Counted from the stretch's first letter, positions 6,929-15,183 are shown. The stretch is 15,952 nt of DNA from Leptolyngbyaceae cyanobacterium SM1_3_5 (GCA_012031475.1 JAAUTJ010000034.1:1-15952), one strand, 5' to 3'. Numbers and translations: made by a program. The notes: generated by a model not told the origin, from the sequence alone.

Positions 6929-9900
6929 GCAACTGGAAACGCTTAGGCCGCGATTGCCCCATCTGCAATGGACAGCGCAAACACAAAGATTGCCGCCAAT
7001 CGATCAGCACCGGACTGATCTTTTGCCACGACGACACTGCCAATCCGACGGGCTGGATCTTCCGAAAACACGACAGCAACGGCTTCGGCATCTGGCAAGC
7101 GGAAGCCGATGCGACTGCCTACGCTGAACAACCACAATTGGAGCGCGATCGCGAACGTGAAGCGCGGCAAAGGCAGAAACAGCAGCGTCAGGCGGCGGAA
7201 TTGGCCGCGCAAATGCCCGCCGTTGAGCGCGACAGATGGAATCGTAAACTGCTCAAGTCACTCTCGCTCAGCGAAGCCGATCGCGCTCATCTGCTCGATC
7301 GGGGCTTCAAGCCTGAATGGATTGAAGCCGATGGCTATTGCAGCATCGCGCAATGGCAAGCCTTGCCTGCGGGGTTTCCGCTTAACTTCCCCGGTCGCAC
7401 GAAGCGTGGCGGCTTCGTAGCAAAATCGAGCGGAATTGTGTGCCCGACCCCGGATGTTGAGAAGCAAATTGTCGGACTTCAAAATCGTCAGCATGACGGA
7501 TCACAAGGGCGTTACTGCTGGGGATCTTGCGAAAATGCACCCGTGCATCTCAATGGCGAGATGCCGATCGGGGTGTATGTGCCGATTGCAGACGTTCAAG
7601 GCGATGCGGTGTGGCTTGTCGATAGCCCTGTCCTCAAAGGCAGCCTTGCCCGTTACCTGTTCAATGTGTTTGTCATCGGCGCGACCAATGGCAGCTTCGC
7701 CAGTTCATTCAAGACAACGCGCCACACCCTCACCACGCTATTCGATCGCTACCCGATGCTGAAGCGGGTTCGGCTAACACCGGATGCCGGGGATGTGAGG
7801 AACAAGAGCGTAATGAAGCGCTGGCTTGTTCAGCACGATTTTCTGATCAAGCTGGGGTATGAGGTCGATGTGGCTTGGTGGGAGCAAATCACGAAGGAAG
7901 AATGCGATATCGATGAATTGCCGCCCACGCAGTTCGACCAGATTCGGTATCTGAGCTTTGCCCAGTTTGAGGCGATCGCCCGTGAACAGGGTGGATTAGC
8001 AGCACTCAACCGCAAAGCAACGATTTCAAATCGTGCCGCCGCCGATCGCTACATTCGCCAGGAGCAAGAACAAGAACGAATTGCCGAAGCGCAAGCCTGG
8101 GAAGATTTCGCCCAGCAGCTTAAACGGCTGCATACCCGCGCTCGACCAAAGAACGGCTTTGGCACTTCAGCTCAGCCGAACACTTCTAAGTTCCGCAAAC
8201 AGCCGATCGCTGATCTAGCACCACCGACCACGAGCGCGATCGTGCTATACAATCCGGCTTTTGCGCTGCGGCGCTGGGTGCAGTGGGTGACGCCAACGAC
8301 CGTACCGACCGTTGCAGAGTGGGAGCAGATGGGGCGACCCGTTCTGATTTATGCGCCCGCTGATCGCCTCACGATCATCACTAGCCTCGTCGAGCATGGC
8401 TATTCCACTGTGTTGATAGCCGACGTAACTGGCAGCGGCAAGAGTCACTTCGCTGGAGAGTTTCTTCAGCAGCACCAAGCGCGTGAACGCGATCGCCAGC
8501 AGGCCGCGATTGAAGCGAACGACGGCGTACTTCCCAAAGACTACTGCCTTCAGCAAGCCGTCTACACCGCCCATGACTATCGCAACCCCAGCACCGAAAG
8601 CCTAGAAGCGATCTCCGAAGCCGTCAGCGGTGGCGCACTCGTTTACGATCACAGCAAGCACACGCCCAGCGGCAACCCCTATCGCAAGCGAGCACTCAAA
8701 GGTCAAACGCTGGATATTCCGGCACTGTGCCAAGAAGACGACAACATCCAGACGCTCCGTGCCAAGGGCATCGACGTGCCACGCGGCAAGAACTCGGTGT
8801 TTTGCCAAAACTGCACACAGTTTGAGGCTTGCCCCTACCTAGCAGAACAGGCCGCACAGAAGAAACACACCACACTGCGGACACACCTCAACAAATTCAG
8901 TCCCACACCCGGCGCGATCGTGCTGGTGGACGAGGCAGGTCGAGCCGTCCAGGGCACGCGCCAAACAACGGCAACCTGGGCACAGGTCGAGACAGAAATT
9001 GCCCGCATTGCCCGCTTCGACCCGCAACTTTATCAAAGCCTTAGCTCCCTGCTCGATCGCCTCTCTCAATCACTGCGAAGGGCGATTGAAGAAAAGGGCT
9101 ATCACGGTCTAGTTCATGCCGACCTCGTGAAATTCTTGCCGACTGCTGAGGAAGTTGCGCCCCAACTTTGGGCAGCAGTGGCCGACGCTTGGCTGGCAAC
9201 CGATGATCCCTGGGACTTTGAAGATGCGATCGAGCGCCTGCGCCTGACGATTCAGCCCTTCCTGAAAAAGGCATTTACAGGTGTGACCACGCCCGAAGCC
9301 AAGTCGCAAGTGATTGATGAACTCTTCACAGTGGGACTCATTCCCAAACTGCTCAAGGCGATTTTGGGGGTCGATCGCACCACACTGACCATTACGGGCG
9401 ACAGCCAGATCATCATCACCCAGCGCAGCTATCACCACGCCTCTACCATCCGCAGTTGTGCCACCGCCCTGCTGATGGATGGCACTCCCGATCCCCGCGA
9501 TCTGGCTCGAAAACTGGGAATCAAACCGACCGCTATCTGTACTGTGAAGGCCGTCAGCTTGCCCTTTGCTGCGCTCACCATCAAGCGCATTCGCGGCGTG
9601 GGGCGCGTTGGACAACAGCGCAAAGCCGACAGTCCGCAGTGCTTGATGCCGCGCCTGCTCAAGACAATCGAAGCAATTATTCAAGCTGCACCCGACCGCG
9701 ATCGCGTGGGCTTACTGGATCTCAAGCGCTTCACCGAGTGCTATGCCCAACTCGGTCACGATCTTTGCATTGGGCATCACTTTGCCGACAATCGCAACAG
9801 CAATCGCTTTCGCGAGTGCACGACCATGATCAGCGTTCCACTTGCCACGCAGCATCTCGGCTTGCTGCTGGCTGAGTGGCGAACATTAACCGGACAAACC

Positions 9901-10655
9901 ATCTCCCTTGCTCAAGCGCCTCCAGCGTTTTGGGCGTGGACAACTCGCAAAACAACGCAGGAATTGCTGCAAGATATTGGCCGTACTCGCGCTCAGCACC
10001 GTCCGACTGAAGCAATCACCCATTGGATTGTCAGCGAAATCAGCGACGATCAGTGGCAGCAAATTCAAGCGTATTTCCAGAGTGCAAAGTGGAGGAAATT
10101 GATATTTACGACTTGTGCCCCGATGCCGCTCCGCGCTCTGAGCAAAAAACCGCTCATCGAATTGTGGAGGCCATGTGGCAGGCTGTTCAACAAGGCACAT
10201 CCTTCACCATTAACACTGTTGCCACTCAGCTTGGACTTCACAAAAGTCGCGTCAGCCAAGTTGCCAAATCGATCGCGGGCGGATTTGCTGCCGTGCGAAA
10301 AAGTTTAATTTGGTTATTAGAGGCACTAAATAACCAAATTAAACTTACGGATGTACCTGAAGAACACCGCTGGCTCGCCCAATGGCATCTGCCCAACCTG
10401 GCAACAGATTTAGCTGAACAAAAACAAGTGCCGAGCGAGACGTTTGAAGATTTTCACGCCGTGACCGAAAGCATGACCCGTGCGGAAGTGGTTCAAGTGC
10501 TGGCTGCAACACCGATCACAACGCTAATGCGACTATTGGGCGGCTTTTTGAGCCTATTGCCAATCAGCCACTTAACTGGGCTACAGCAGCTATGTGTGCA
10601 GGATTTGGGTGTTCCGGTTCAAGCACTGACAGATCCACGCTGCAATAGCGGTTAA
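6925..10655 (+). CDS. CyRepA1-type (DUF3854) plasmid replication protein, frame disrupted near C-terminus
   Basis: The GTG start at 6925 is preceded by GGAGGTGCAGC. Domains: CHC2-like zinc motif (C11-x2-C14, C23, C34-H35); DUF3854/Toprim-like region with VWLVDSPVLKG and LTPDAGDVRN (D287, D290) followed by the family-typical W-W and C-D-I-D-E-L; helicase part with Walker A GSGKS (503-507) and Walker B VDEAG (669-672). Between these lie C602, C627, C630 and C636, spaced like an iron-sulphur site of XPD/DinG helicases. The uninterrupted frame ends at 10308, but its last ~70 residues look out of frame. Adding one base to the AAA run at about 10086-10088 joins KVEEIDIYDLCPD and a winged-helix-like end (INTVATQLGLHKSRVSQVAK), ending at 10655, about 1243 residues. 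It should recognise the origin and drive plasmid replication. Confidence 0.85.
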
Positions 10656-10800
10656 GTTGTGGAGAAGTGCTCAATTGAAAAATTGCGATTGCCTGCGCTT
10701 TTCTGAAGCCACGTCGAACTGTAAACGTGATTATCGGACGCAGAGGCGATCTAGATTGCGACGACGCATCCTAATGTCGCTGATGATCCGGTGGGAGGAA

Positions 10801-11049
10801 ATGCAATTGCCCAACAACGCTTCACCTTCAGAGCCAACTGTAGAACATCTCAGCCCGATCGCCGCCAAGATGATTCTGGCCGCCTTGCCCGATCGAATTG
10901 CGCGGGGACTGCTGGGGTATGCAGCGGCCACTGAGTATCCGATCGAGATGGTGTTGGAAATGGCGATCGCTGGATTTCTCGACAGCGACTGCTTGAATTT
11001 TGCGGACTGTCAGCCAGAATATGCTGAAGTTCAATTGACTGCCAACTGA
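10801..11049 (+). CDS. Small cyanobacterial hypothetical protein
   Basis: 82 residues from the ATG at 10801 (MQLPNNASPSEPTVEHLS). The frame is open further upstream, but that part is Arg/Cys-rich and unlike protein. GGAGG lies 2 bases before this ATG and 8 bases before a TTG two codons later, so translation may really start at 10807. The core DRIARGLLGYAAATEYPIEM, then VLEMAIAGFLDSDCLNF, is a helical pair followed by an acidic tail. I recall similar short cyanobacterial proteins but no function. It follows the replication gene on the same strand after about 145 bases. Confidence 0.6.
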   Translation: MQLPNNASPSEPTVEHLSPIAAKMILAALPDRIARGLLGYAAATEYPIEMVLEMAIAGFLDSDCLNFADCQPEYAEVQLTAN

Positions 11050-11150
11050 GCAACTTCTTCAGACATTGAGAGATTCAGTTACGGCACGATCAAGTGCGAT
11101 GGTTTGCTTTGGCGGTAAATTATTCGCAAGTAGGTGATGATTGCACTCAA

Positions 11151-11188
11151 ATTTTCTGCACGGTTGAAGGTTTCATCGTGCAGAAAAC
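11151..11188 (+). repeat. 38-bp interrupted palindrome, copy 1
   Basis: Left arm ATTTTCTGCACGGTT (11151-11165), 8-base spacer GAAGGTTT, right arm CATCGTGCAGAAAAC (11174-11188). The outer 11 positions after the first base pair perfectly; the inner part is imperfect. The spacer fits GAnnnTTT, shared with copies 3 and 4. Confidence 0.75.
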
Positions 11189-11296
11189 TCCTTGAAAAGT
11201 TTGTGCTGCATTCGCTGCGATTGATCACCAAAAAGCAGCATCTCCAGAGGGTGTGAGTGGTGCGATCGCATCTGGCGGCGATCGCGATTCCGTCAA

Positions 11297-11334
11297 ATTT
11301 TCTGCATGGCTAAAGCAAATACCGTACAGAAATT
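11297..11334 (-). repeat. 38-bp interrupted palindrome, copy 2 (most diverged)
   Basis: Left arm ATTTTCTGCATGGCT (11297-11311), 8-base spacer AAAGCAAA, right arm TACCGTACAGAAATT (11320-11334). Flanks extend the symmetry (TCAAATTT against AAATTTGA, with one bulged T). The spacer fits the reverse complement of GAnnnTTT better at its first three bases, so this copy may be inverted relative to the others; the strand given reflects that guess. Confidence 0.6.
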
Positions 11335-11361
11335 TGACCCAACACCTGCAAGTCGCTCATT

Positions 11362-12228
11362 TTAGTCCCACCAGTAGCGCAAAACGGGTAAGGCGCGATC
11401 GTCATAATCGCCAACCAGTCTGGCTGCGGCTTCACCCGTGTAGACCTGCACGTCATCGGCCTGCCACTCCTTACCAAAATCTACCAGCCGAAACACGTGT
11501 TCATCATCAGCCGATAGGATATAGAGCGTATCGCAATGATGACGGGACTCCAACATGGGCAGAAATCTGAGGTAGCCCCTGCGCCAGAGTCGAGGATACT
11601 GCTCGCTGGTCATCGTTTCGATGTCTGGCAGCAGGGCAAAGCCATGCCAGAGCTGCGGGTTTTCGTAGAGATCGCTCACGACTTGATAGGGATCGAACGA
11701 GTTAAAGCCGCTGTTGAGCATCAGGGCAACCCACAGTTGTTGCGGGGTGCAGTCGCCCACTGGCAAATCCGCAGGCAGGGGCGATCGATGATGGCTATAG
11801 TCATTTGATCGAAAGCCTGGGATCGAGTAGTGGATCTGGCTCATCTGAATTTGCAGTTGCCGGATCTGGCGCTGTTTAAGCAGAAAATCGTCTTTGAGTG
11901 TGCGGGTGCGCTGACTGCGGGGTTGCGGATAGCGGCTTTCAAAGCCGGATGCAGCGGGTACTCCGGCAAGGGCTGAGCGTCCAACGACAGCGTGATTCGC
12001 ATGTTCTCAGGCAAGTGTGTGACAAACTCAGCCAGCTTTTGTGCAGCATCGGCGTGAAGATACTCTGGAAAGGAAATCCAAATGTCGCACAGATGCATCT
12101 GACTGAGATGGACGGCTGCCTCAATGAGCGCCTCAATCGCGGCCAAATCCGGCTCTTTGAATGGCGCTCAAACTCAGTTGATAGCGAAAGCCAGTTTCGT
12201 TGAAGCAGATGCTACGCGAGATGTCCAT
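11362..12228 (-). CDS. Orphan protein, joined across two frame breaks
   Basis: Three frame pieces join. Piece 1 begins at the ATG at 12228 (MDISRSICFNETGFRYQLSL). Removing one A at about 12165 joins EPDLAAIEALIEAAVHLSQM, DIWISFPEYLHADAAQKL and LSLDAQPLPEYPLHPALK. Adding one C to the CCCC run near 11925 joins SQRTRTLKDDFLLKQRQIRQ and the last piece (MSQIHYSIPGFRSNDY through VLRYWWD). The product is about 288 residues with no other stop. As given, the separate frames are 11362-11844 and 11841-12146. The C-terminal part is acidic and aromatic-rich, and no membrane span is seen. I recognise no family. It stands alone between palindrome copies 2 and 3, on the opposite strand to its neighbours. Confidence 0.55.
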
Positions 12229-12298
12229 GCCCCTACTCTGCCCAAATAGTATATTTGTACCATTATGTAGGAACTAGCGGATCGCAATCTTGGCGTTC

Positions 12299-12329
12299 CC
12301 ACTTGTGCAACGCACCGTTGCACAAGTGG
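12299..12329. repeat. Perfect 14-bp inverted repeat with 3-base loop
   Basis: CCACTTGTGCAACG (12299-12312), loop CAC, CGTTGCACAAGTGG (12316-12329). The arms match without error. No T run follows on either strand, so it is not a standard terminator. It lies between two divergently oriented genes (starts at 12228 and 12462). It could be an operator, a cruciform site, or a member of a dispersed palindrome family. Confidence 0.7.
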
Positions 12330-12408
12330 CTTCCAGGCGAGGCTAGTACCCCATCTCGATTCTCTTTACTGGTAGCTTGCATTCGAGCTGATCTGATAGA
12401 AGGTTAAA

Positions 12409-12446
12409 GTTTTCTGTATGGTTGATAATTTTACCGTGTAGAAAAC
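12409..12446 (+). repeat. 38-bp interrupted palindrome, copy 3
   Basis: Left arm GTTTTCTGTATGGTT (12409-12423), spacer GATAATTT, right arm TACCGTGTAGAAAAC (12432-12446); flanking TTAAA/TTTTAA extends the symmetry. The arm differences from copy 4 are mostly ones that leave G-U pairs in RNA. It ends 15 bases before the start codon at 12462. Confidence 0.75.
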
Positions 12447-12461
12447 TTTTAAGCTAGGAAG

Positions 12462-12843
12462 ATGGACAATGCAAAAGACCAAACCATTAGTGTTCATCTA
12501 TTGGCGGAGCGCGACCGTCTCCACAACCTCATCGCTCAAATTCGTGAGTCTGGAATTGTTGCGCCGACACACTGCTGGCTGGTGGAATCACCACAAACTA
12601 AAGGCAATCGCACCTACACCTATGTTCGTTTGGTGAGCGACACCTGAGCAAAAATCAACGTCTCGATCGCTCGGCAGACCAGGCAGCGAGAAACATCGTA
12701 CTTGGCGCAGTGCGATCGCTCGTCGTGAGGCAATTGCGGAACTAGAGCAGCAGTTCAAGCTGCTGGAAGATTTGATCGATCGGCAAGCGGTAACGGCTAG
12801 GGCGATCGCGGTGGCGATGAGCCGAATAGATCTCCAAAGATAA
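12462..12843 (+). CDS. Small cyanobacterial hypothetical protein, frame disrupted
   Basis: The ATG at 12462 follows TAGGAAG (close spacing). The first frame gives 61 residues (MDNAKDQTISVHLLAERDRL through THCWLVESPQTKGNRTYTYV) and stops at 12647. Removing one A at 12642 continues as SDPEQKSTSRSLGRPGSEKH, then a helix ARREAIAELEQQFKLLEDLI, and ends at TAA 12841-12843, about 126 residues. The pattern 'YVRLV...SLGRPGSEKH...ELEQQ...LIDRQ' resembles a common cyanobacterial family of unknown function, as I recall it. Palindrome copy 3 lies in its leader. The 258 bases after it (to 13101) show nothing else I can name. Confidence 0.6.
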
Positions 12844-13101
12844 TCTTCACTAGCGGTGAAACCGCAGCCGTCGAAAACTCGAACGCTTTTCGATGTCGGC
12901 TATCTCTAGTCTATCAGGTTGAATTTGAGCGATCGCGTTTTGGTCTATCGTTTTTGTTCTAATTATTTTTAGCTTGAGTTCAGCTAGAACTAACCGCAGC
13001 GCGATCGCGCTTCCAGTTATGGTCAGGGGTGATCGCCTGGCTTGATCGGTGCGGGGGCAGCGGCAGCTTGGGTGAGATCAAGCGGGTGGCAGCGGGTCTT
13101 T

Positions 13102-14043
13102 TCACTCATTCCAGCACGAGCGCACCCCCGTGACCGTTAATTTGCCGCCTGCTGCCCCCAACGGATCGATCGCCCGTTGAATGGTGCTGCGGCTCAGTTG
13201 CGCCCGAATGTGGTTTTTGTGGAGCGTCAGGGCAGGTTCGGCTTGTAAGTCAAACTGACGCAGCAATGGCTTGAGCTGTCGCAATGCGGTTTGAAGCTGT
13301 TGCTGGACGGCCTGCTTCGAGAGGCCAAGCGCGTCTCCCACCTCAGCAAACGACCGCATCTCGCTCCCATCGAAGCCAAAGCGCAATCGCACGATCGCGG
13401 CTTGATCGGGCGTCAGCTTCGCGATCGCAAATTCGATCGCATCGCGCAACAGCGCGGCGTCTGTCCACGCTTCCGGCAACGGGCAATCGGCAACCGACAG
13501 CAGTTCACCCAATGCCGTTGCCTCGCCTGCTTGCTTGTGACGGTGCTGAGCGATCGGCTCATTGAGACTGGCAAGCGACCCGGTGTAAGCGTCGGCGTCG
13601 ATGATCTGCAACACGCGATCGCAGGTCAGCTCTAATTCGGCAGCAATGTTCTCCAGGCTCGGTTTGTGGCTTTGGGTGCGAATAAATCTGCGGATCTGCT
13701 GCTGCAAACTGACGACGTAAGCAGGCTGACGGATGGCGCGCTCTTGGTGGACAACGGCGCGATCGATCGTTTGAAAAATCCACTGGCTTGCGTAAGTGGA
13801 AAGCCGATTGCCAGAAGCGAGATCAAACCTGTGAATGGCTGTGATTAGCCCCAGCTTCCCTGCACTCATCAAGTCTTCAAACTGAAGATGCTTCAGGCGC
13901 GAGTAGCGCTTGGCAGTGCTGGCAATGAGTCTTTGGTTGCACTGCACCAGGCGAATCAGGGCGCGATTATCCCCGGATTGGACGCGGGCGATGAGATCGC
14001 GTTCTTCGACGCGGCTCAGGAGTTCATGCGGCTCAATCCCCAT
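13102..14043 (-). CDS. Sigma-70 family RNA polymerase sigma factor (plasmid-borne)
   Basis: 313 residues from the ATG at 14043, which has AGG 7 bases upstream and overlaps a small frame's stop (TAATG). Longer starts (ATG 14103, TTG 14115) overlap the previous gene and are less likely. Regions: 1.2/2.1 (about 10-50, RLVQCNQRLIASTAKRYSRL), 2.2 core binding (FEDLMSAGKLGLITAIHRFD), 2.3-2.4 (RLSTYASQWIFQTIDRAV, -10 recognition), region 3 (SLENIAAELELTCDRV), region 4 (DQAAIVRLRFGFDG, then SFAEVGDALGLSKQAVQQQL, -35 recognition). It resembles cyanobacterial group 2 factors but is divergent: FQ replaces the usual RQ after the STYA motif, and the region 4.2 helix is Gln-rich. About 45 residues follow region 4; the last ones may be misread, since one more G at 13127-13131 would end it TVTGGALVLE. 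Confidence 0.85.
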   Translation of the reverse strand: MGIEPHELLSRVEERDLIARVQSGDNRALIRLVQCNQRLIASTAKRYSRLKHLQFEDLMSAGKLGLITAIHRFDLASGNRLSTYASQWIFQTIDRAVVHQERAIRQPAYVVSLQQQIRRFIRTQSHKPSLENIAAELELTCDRVLQIIDADAYTGSLASLNEPIAQHRHKQAGEATALGELLSVADCPLPEAWTDAALLRDAIEFAIAKLTPDQAAIVRLRFGFDGSEMRSFAEVGDALGLSKQAVQQQLQTALRQLKPLLRQFDLQAEPALTLHKNHIRAQLSRSTIQRAIDPLGAAGGKLTVTGVRSCWNE

Positions 14044-14075
14044 TACCGTACCTGCACTTTCACTGTTCTGTTCAT
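14043..14075 (-). CDS. Possible 10-residue leader peptide of the sigma gene
   Basis: GAGGATAGGCAAA precedes an ATG at 14075 encoding MNRTVKVQVR, whose TAA overlaps the sigma ATG (TAATG). It has a better ribosome binding site than the sigma gene itself. It may couple translation, or be the true N-terminus of the sigma factor if a base is wrong here. Confidence 0.3.
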   Translation of the reverse strand: MNRTVKVQVR

Positions 14076-14086
14076 TTTGCCTATCC

Positions 14087-14308
14087 TCAATCGTCGATCG
14101 CATCCGATCGCACAAACTCTAAGCAGCCGCCGCTCTCATCAACGACGCGATCGAACAAGGGACTGTCTTCACACTGGCAAACTCGCGCTTTCAAGAATTG
14201 GTAGTGCAGCAGAAAGCCTTGTAACGTATTCTGAATCGTTCCGTTAATGAGAAAGTCAACCCTCATTTTTGATGCGGGGAGGAGGAGAGCGGCACACGGC
14301 CTGAACAT
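14087..14308 (-). CDS. Small hypothetical protein upstream of the sigma gene
   Basis: 73 residues from ATG 14308 (after TGAGAACAA), or 59 from ATG 14266 (MRVDFLINGTIQNTLQGF). The second reading looks more natural, because the extra N-terminus is a translated low-complexity CTCCTCC stretch, though no ribosome binding site precedes 14266. The rest (FLLHYQFLKARVCQCEDSPL, then DESGGCLEFVRSDAIDD) has three Cys and an acidic end. It stops 11 bases before the possible leader peptide of the sigma gene, so the two genes probably share a transcript; an anti-sigma or co-regulator role is conceivable but unproven. Confidence 0.5.
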   Translation of the reverse strand: MFRPCAALLLPASKMRVDFLINGTIQNTLQGFLLHYQFLKARVCQCEDSPLFDRVVDESGGCLEFVRSDAIDD

Positions 14309-14404
14309 TTGTTCTCAGCTAGAGATTAATTTAGCGCTTGCGCTGCAAGCGCGCCCCTGACTAGCACCAGCACCACTAGGCCGAGCGCAATCACGCTGAG
14401 GCTG

Positions 14405-14542
14405 ATGCAGCGCTTTCGAGGCAGCGATCGGATTGAGTCCGAGCTGTCCGAGCCGTTTAAGCTTTTGGATTTGACGGCTCAGCCGATTGTGACAAGGCAG
14501 CGCGTGAATCAATGGGTGAACGATCTACTTGATTCCGGCTAA
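14405..14542 (+). CDS. Possible 45-residue protein
   Basis: ATG 14405 with GAGG close upstream. The product MQRFRGSDRIESELSEPFKL, then LDLTAQPIVTRQRVNQWVND, ends LLDSG and reads like a compact helical protein with a helix-turn-helix-like C-terminus. The opposite strand has a 65-residue frame over the same bases that looks less natural. It is transcribed away from the sigma operon. No family known. Confidence 0.35.
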   Translation: MQRFRGSDRIESELSEPFKLLDLTAQPIVTRQRVNQWVNDLLDSG

Positions 14543-14602
14543 TTCGATCGCTCTGATTCTTTGAGGCCGCAACCAGCTATCCTCAGCTTTGCACTGGCAG
14601 AG

Positions 14603-14640
14603 GTTTTCTGCACGGTTGAGATTTTAACCATGCAGAAAAC
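14603..14640 (+). repeat. 38-bp interrupted palindrome, copy 4 (best preserved)
   Basis: Left arm GTTTTCTGCACGGTT (14603-14617), spacer GAGATTTT, right arm AACCATGCAGAAAAC (14626-14640); 14 of 15 arm positions pair. It ends 12 bases before the start codon at 14653. Confidence 0.8.
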
Positions 14641-14652
14641 ACGGTATCAGTA

Positions 14653-14921
14653 ATGGTTAGTGGCCGCACATCAGCCACTACCTCTAGCCAACTCTGCCAC
14701 GCGAAAACCTCACCTGTCGATCAAGCTGGCAAAGCGTTGTTTAGACTCTCAAAAACTTGACGACCCTTGCCATTGTGCGGCTCGCTGGCAAGGCTCAGAT
14801 CCGGTGGGACGATCGCTTATTAATCGGCGCACCCCTCGCGCTCACGCAAAGCCCGTTCACTCGATCGCAGCCGCTTGATGCCGCAGCCCGCGATCGAGTG
14901 CATCGCGAACATCCGTCATGA
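14653..14921 (+). CDS. Small hypothetical protein, frame disrupted
   Basis: ATG 14653 opens MVSGRTSATTSSQLCHAKTS, then PVDQAGKALFRLSK, and a stop at 14758. One more A in the AAAAA run (14751-14755) gives NLTTLAIVRLAGKAQIRWDD, then RLLIGAPLALTQSPFTRSQP, ending at TGA 14919-14921, about 89 residues. The joined reading looks like protein on both sides. Its last 65 bases overlap the end of the gene on the opposite strand (14857-15159). No clear ribosome binding site; palindrome copy 4 is directly upstream. Function unknown. Confidence 0.45.
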
Positions 14922-15159
14922 TTTCTTTGAGACTGACGAGAACTCCTTCGAGCGACTCATCCTCAATCCAACTGCTCAGTTGCAGAGTGTCATTGAGATA
15001 AAGACTGGCCGAAAAAGTCCCGTCCTTGTAGTCCAGAACCGTGATCGAGGGGTCAATGAATCGACTGTCGCTCGCCACCTTTGCACAAGCGGAGTCGCTG
15101 GACAATCGCCACTCCAGATCGGGAAAATGTTTTGATAGCAGCGATTGATCGATCGTCAT
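14857..15159 (-). CDS. Hypothetical protein downstream of the ParA-like frame
   Basis: 100 residues from ATG 15159 (MTIDQSLLSKHFPDLEWRLS), chosen because GGGGTGAGG precedes it; an in-frame TTG at 15180 would add 7 residues. The middle FIDPSITVLDYKDGTFSASL, then YLNDTLQLSSWIEDESLEGV, suggests beta strands, and the end (SLKEIMTDVRDALDRGL) a helix. It starts 24 bases after the ParA-like frame ends, on the same strand, so the two likely form an operon. A partner role in partition is possible from position only; no DNA-binding motif is evident. Confidence 0.6.
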   Translation of the reverse strand: MTIDQSLLSKHFPDLEWRLSSDSACAKVASDSRFIDPSITVLDYKDGTFSASLYLNDTLQLSSWIEDESLEGVLVSLKEIMTDVRDALDRGLRHQAAAIE

Positions 15160-15183
15160 CGCCTCACCCCATCCCAACAACTT

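Larger units (their letters stand above)
11050..11361. other. Intergenic region with two 38-bp palindromes
   Basis: About 310 bases without a convincing gene. It contains copies 1 and 2 of the 38-bp interrupted palindrome, which bracket a 108-base segment (11189-11296) that holds HIP1 motifs but no credible start or frame. Confidence 0.5.

Noticed and set aside
9109..9684. 191-residue minus-strand frame
   Set aside because: It lies antisense to the conserved helicase part of the replication gene; its composition is typical of a GC-rich antisense shadow and it has no supporting start signal.
10023..10100. A separate gene starting at 10023 downstream of the replication gene
   Set aside because: Its first ~20 residues are a shadow of the replication gene in another frame. 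The real content from about 10089 reads as the continuation of the replication protein after a one-base break.
13040..13083. 8-bp inverted repeat GCTTGATC/GATCAAGC downstream of the sigma gene
   Set aside because: Loop of 28 bases and no T run; too weak to call a terminator.
14315..14512. 65-residue minus-strand frame
   Set aside because: Composition (Cys, Ser, Gln, Arg-rich) is less protein-like than the plus-strand frame at 14405-14542 over the same bases, and no ribosome binding site was found.
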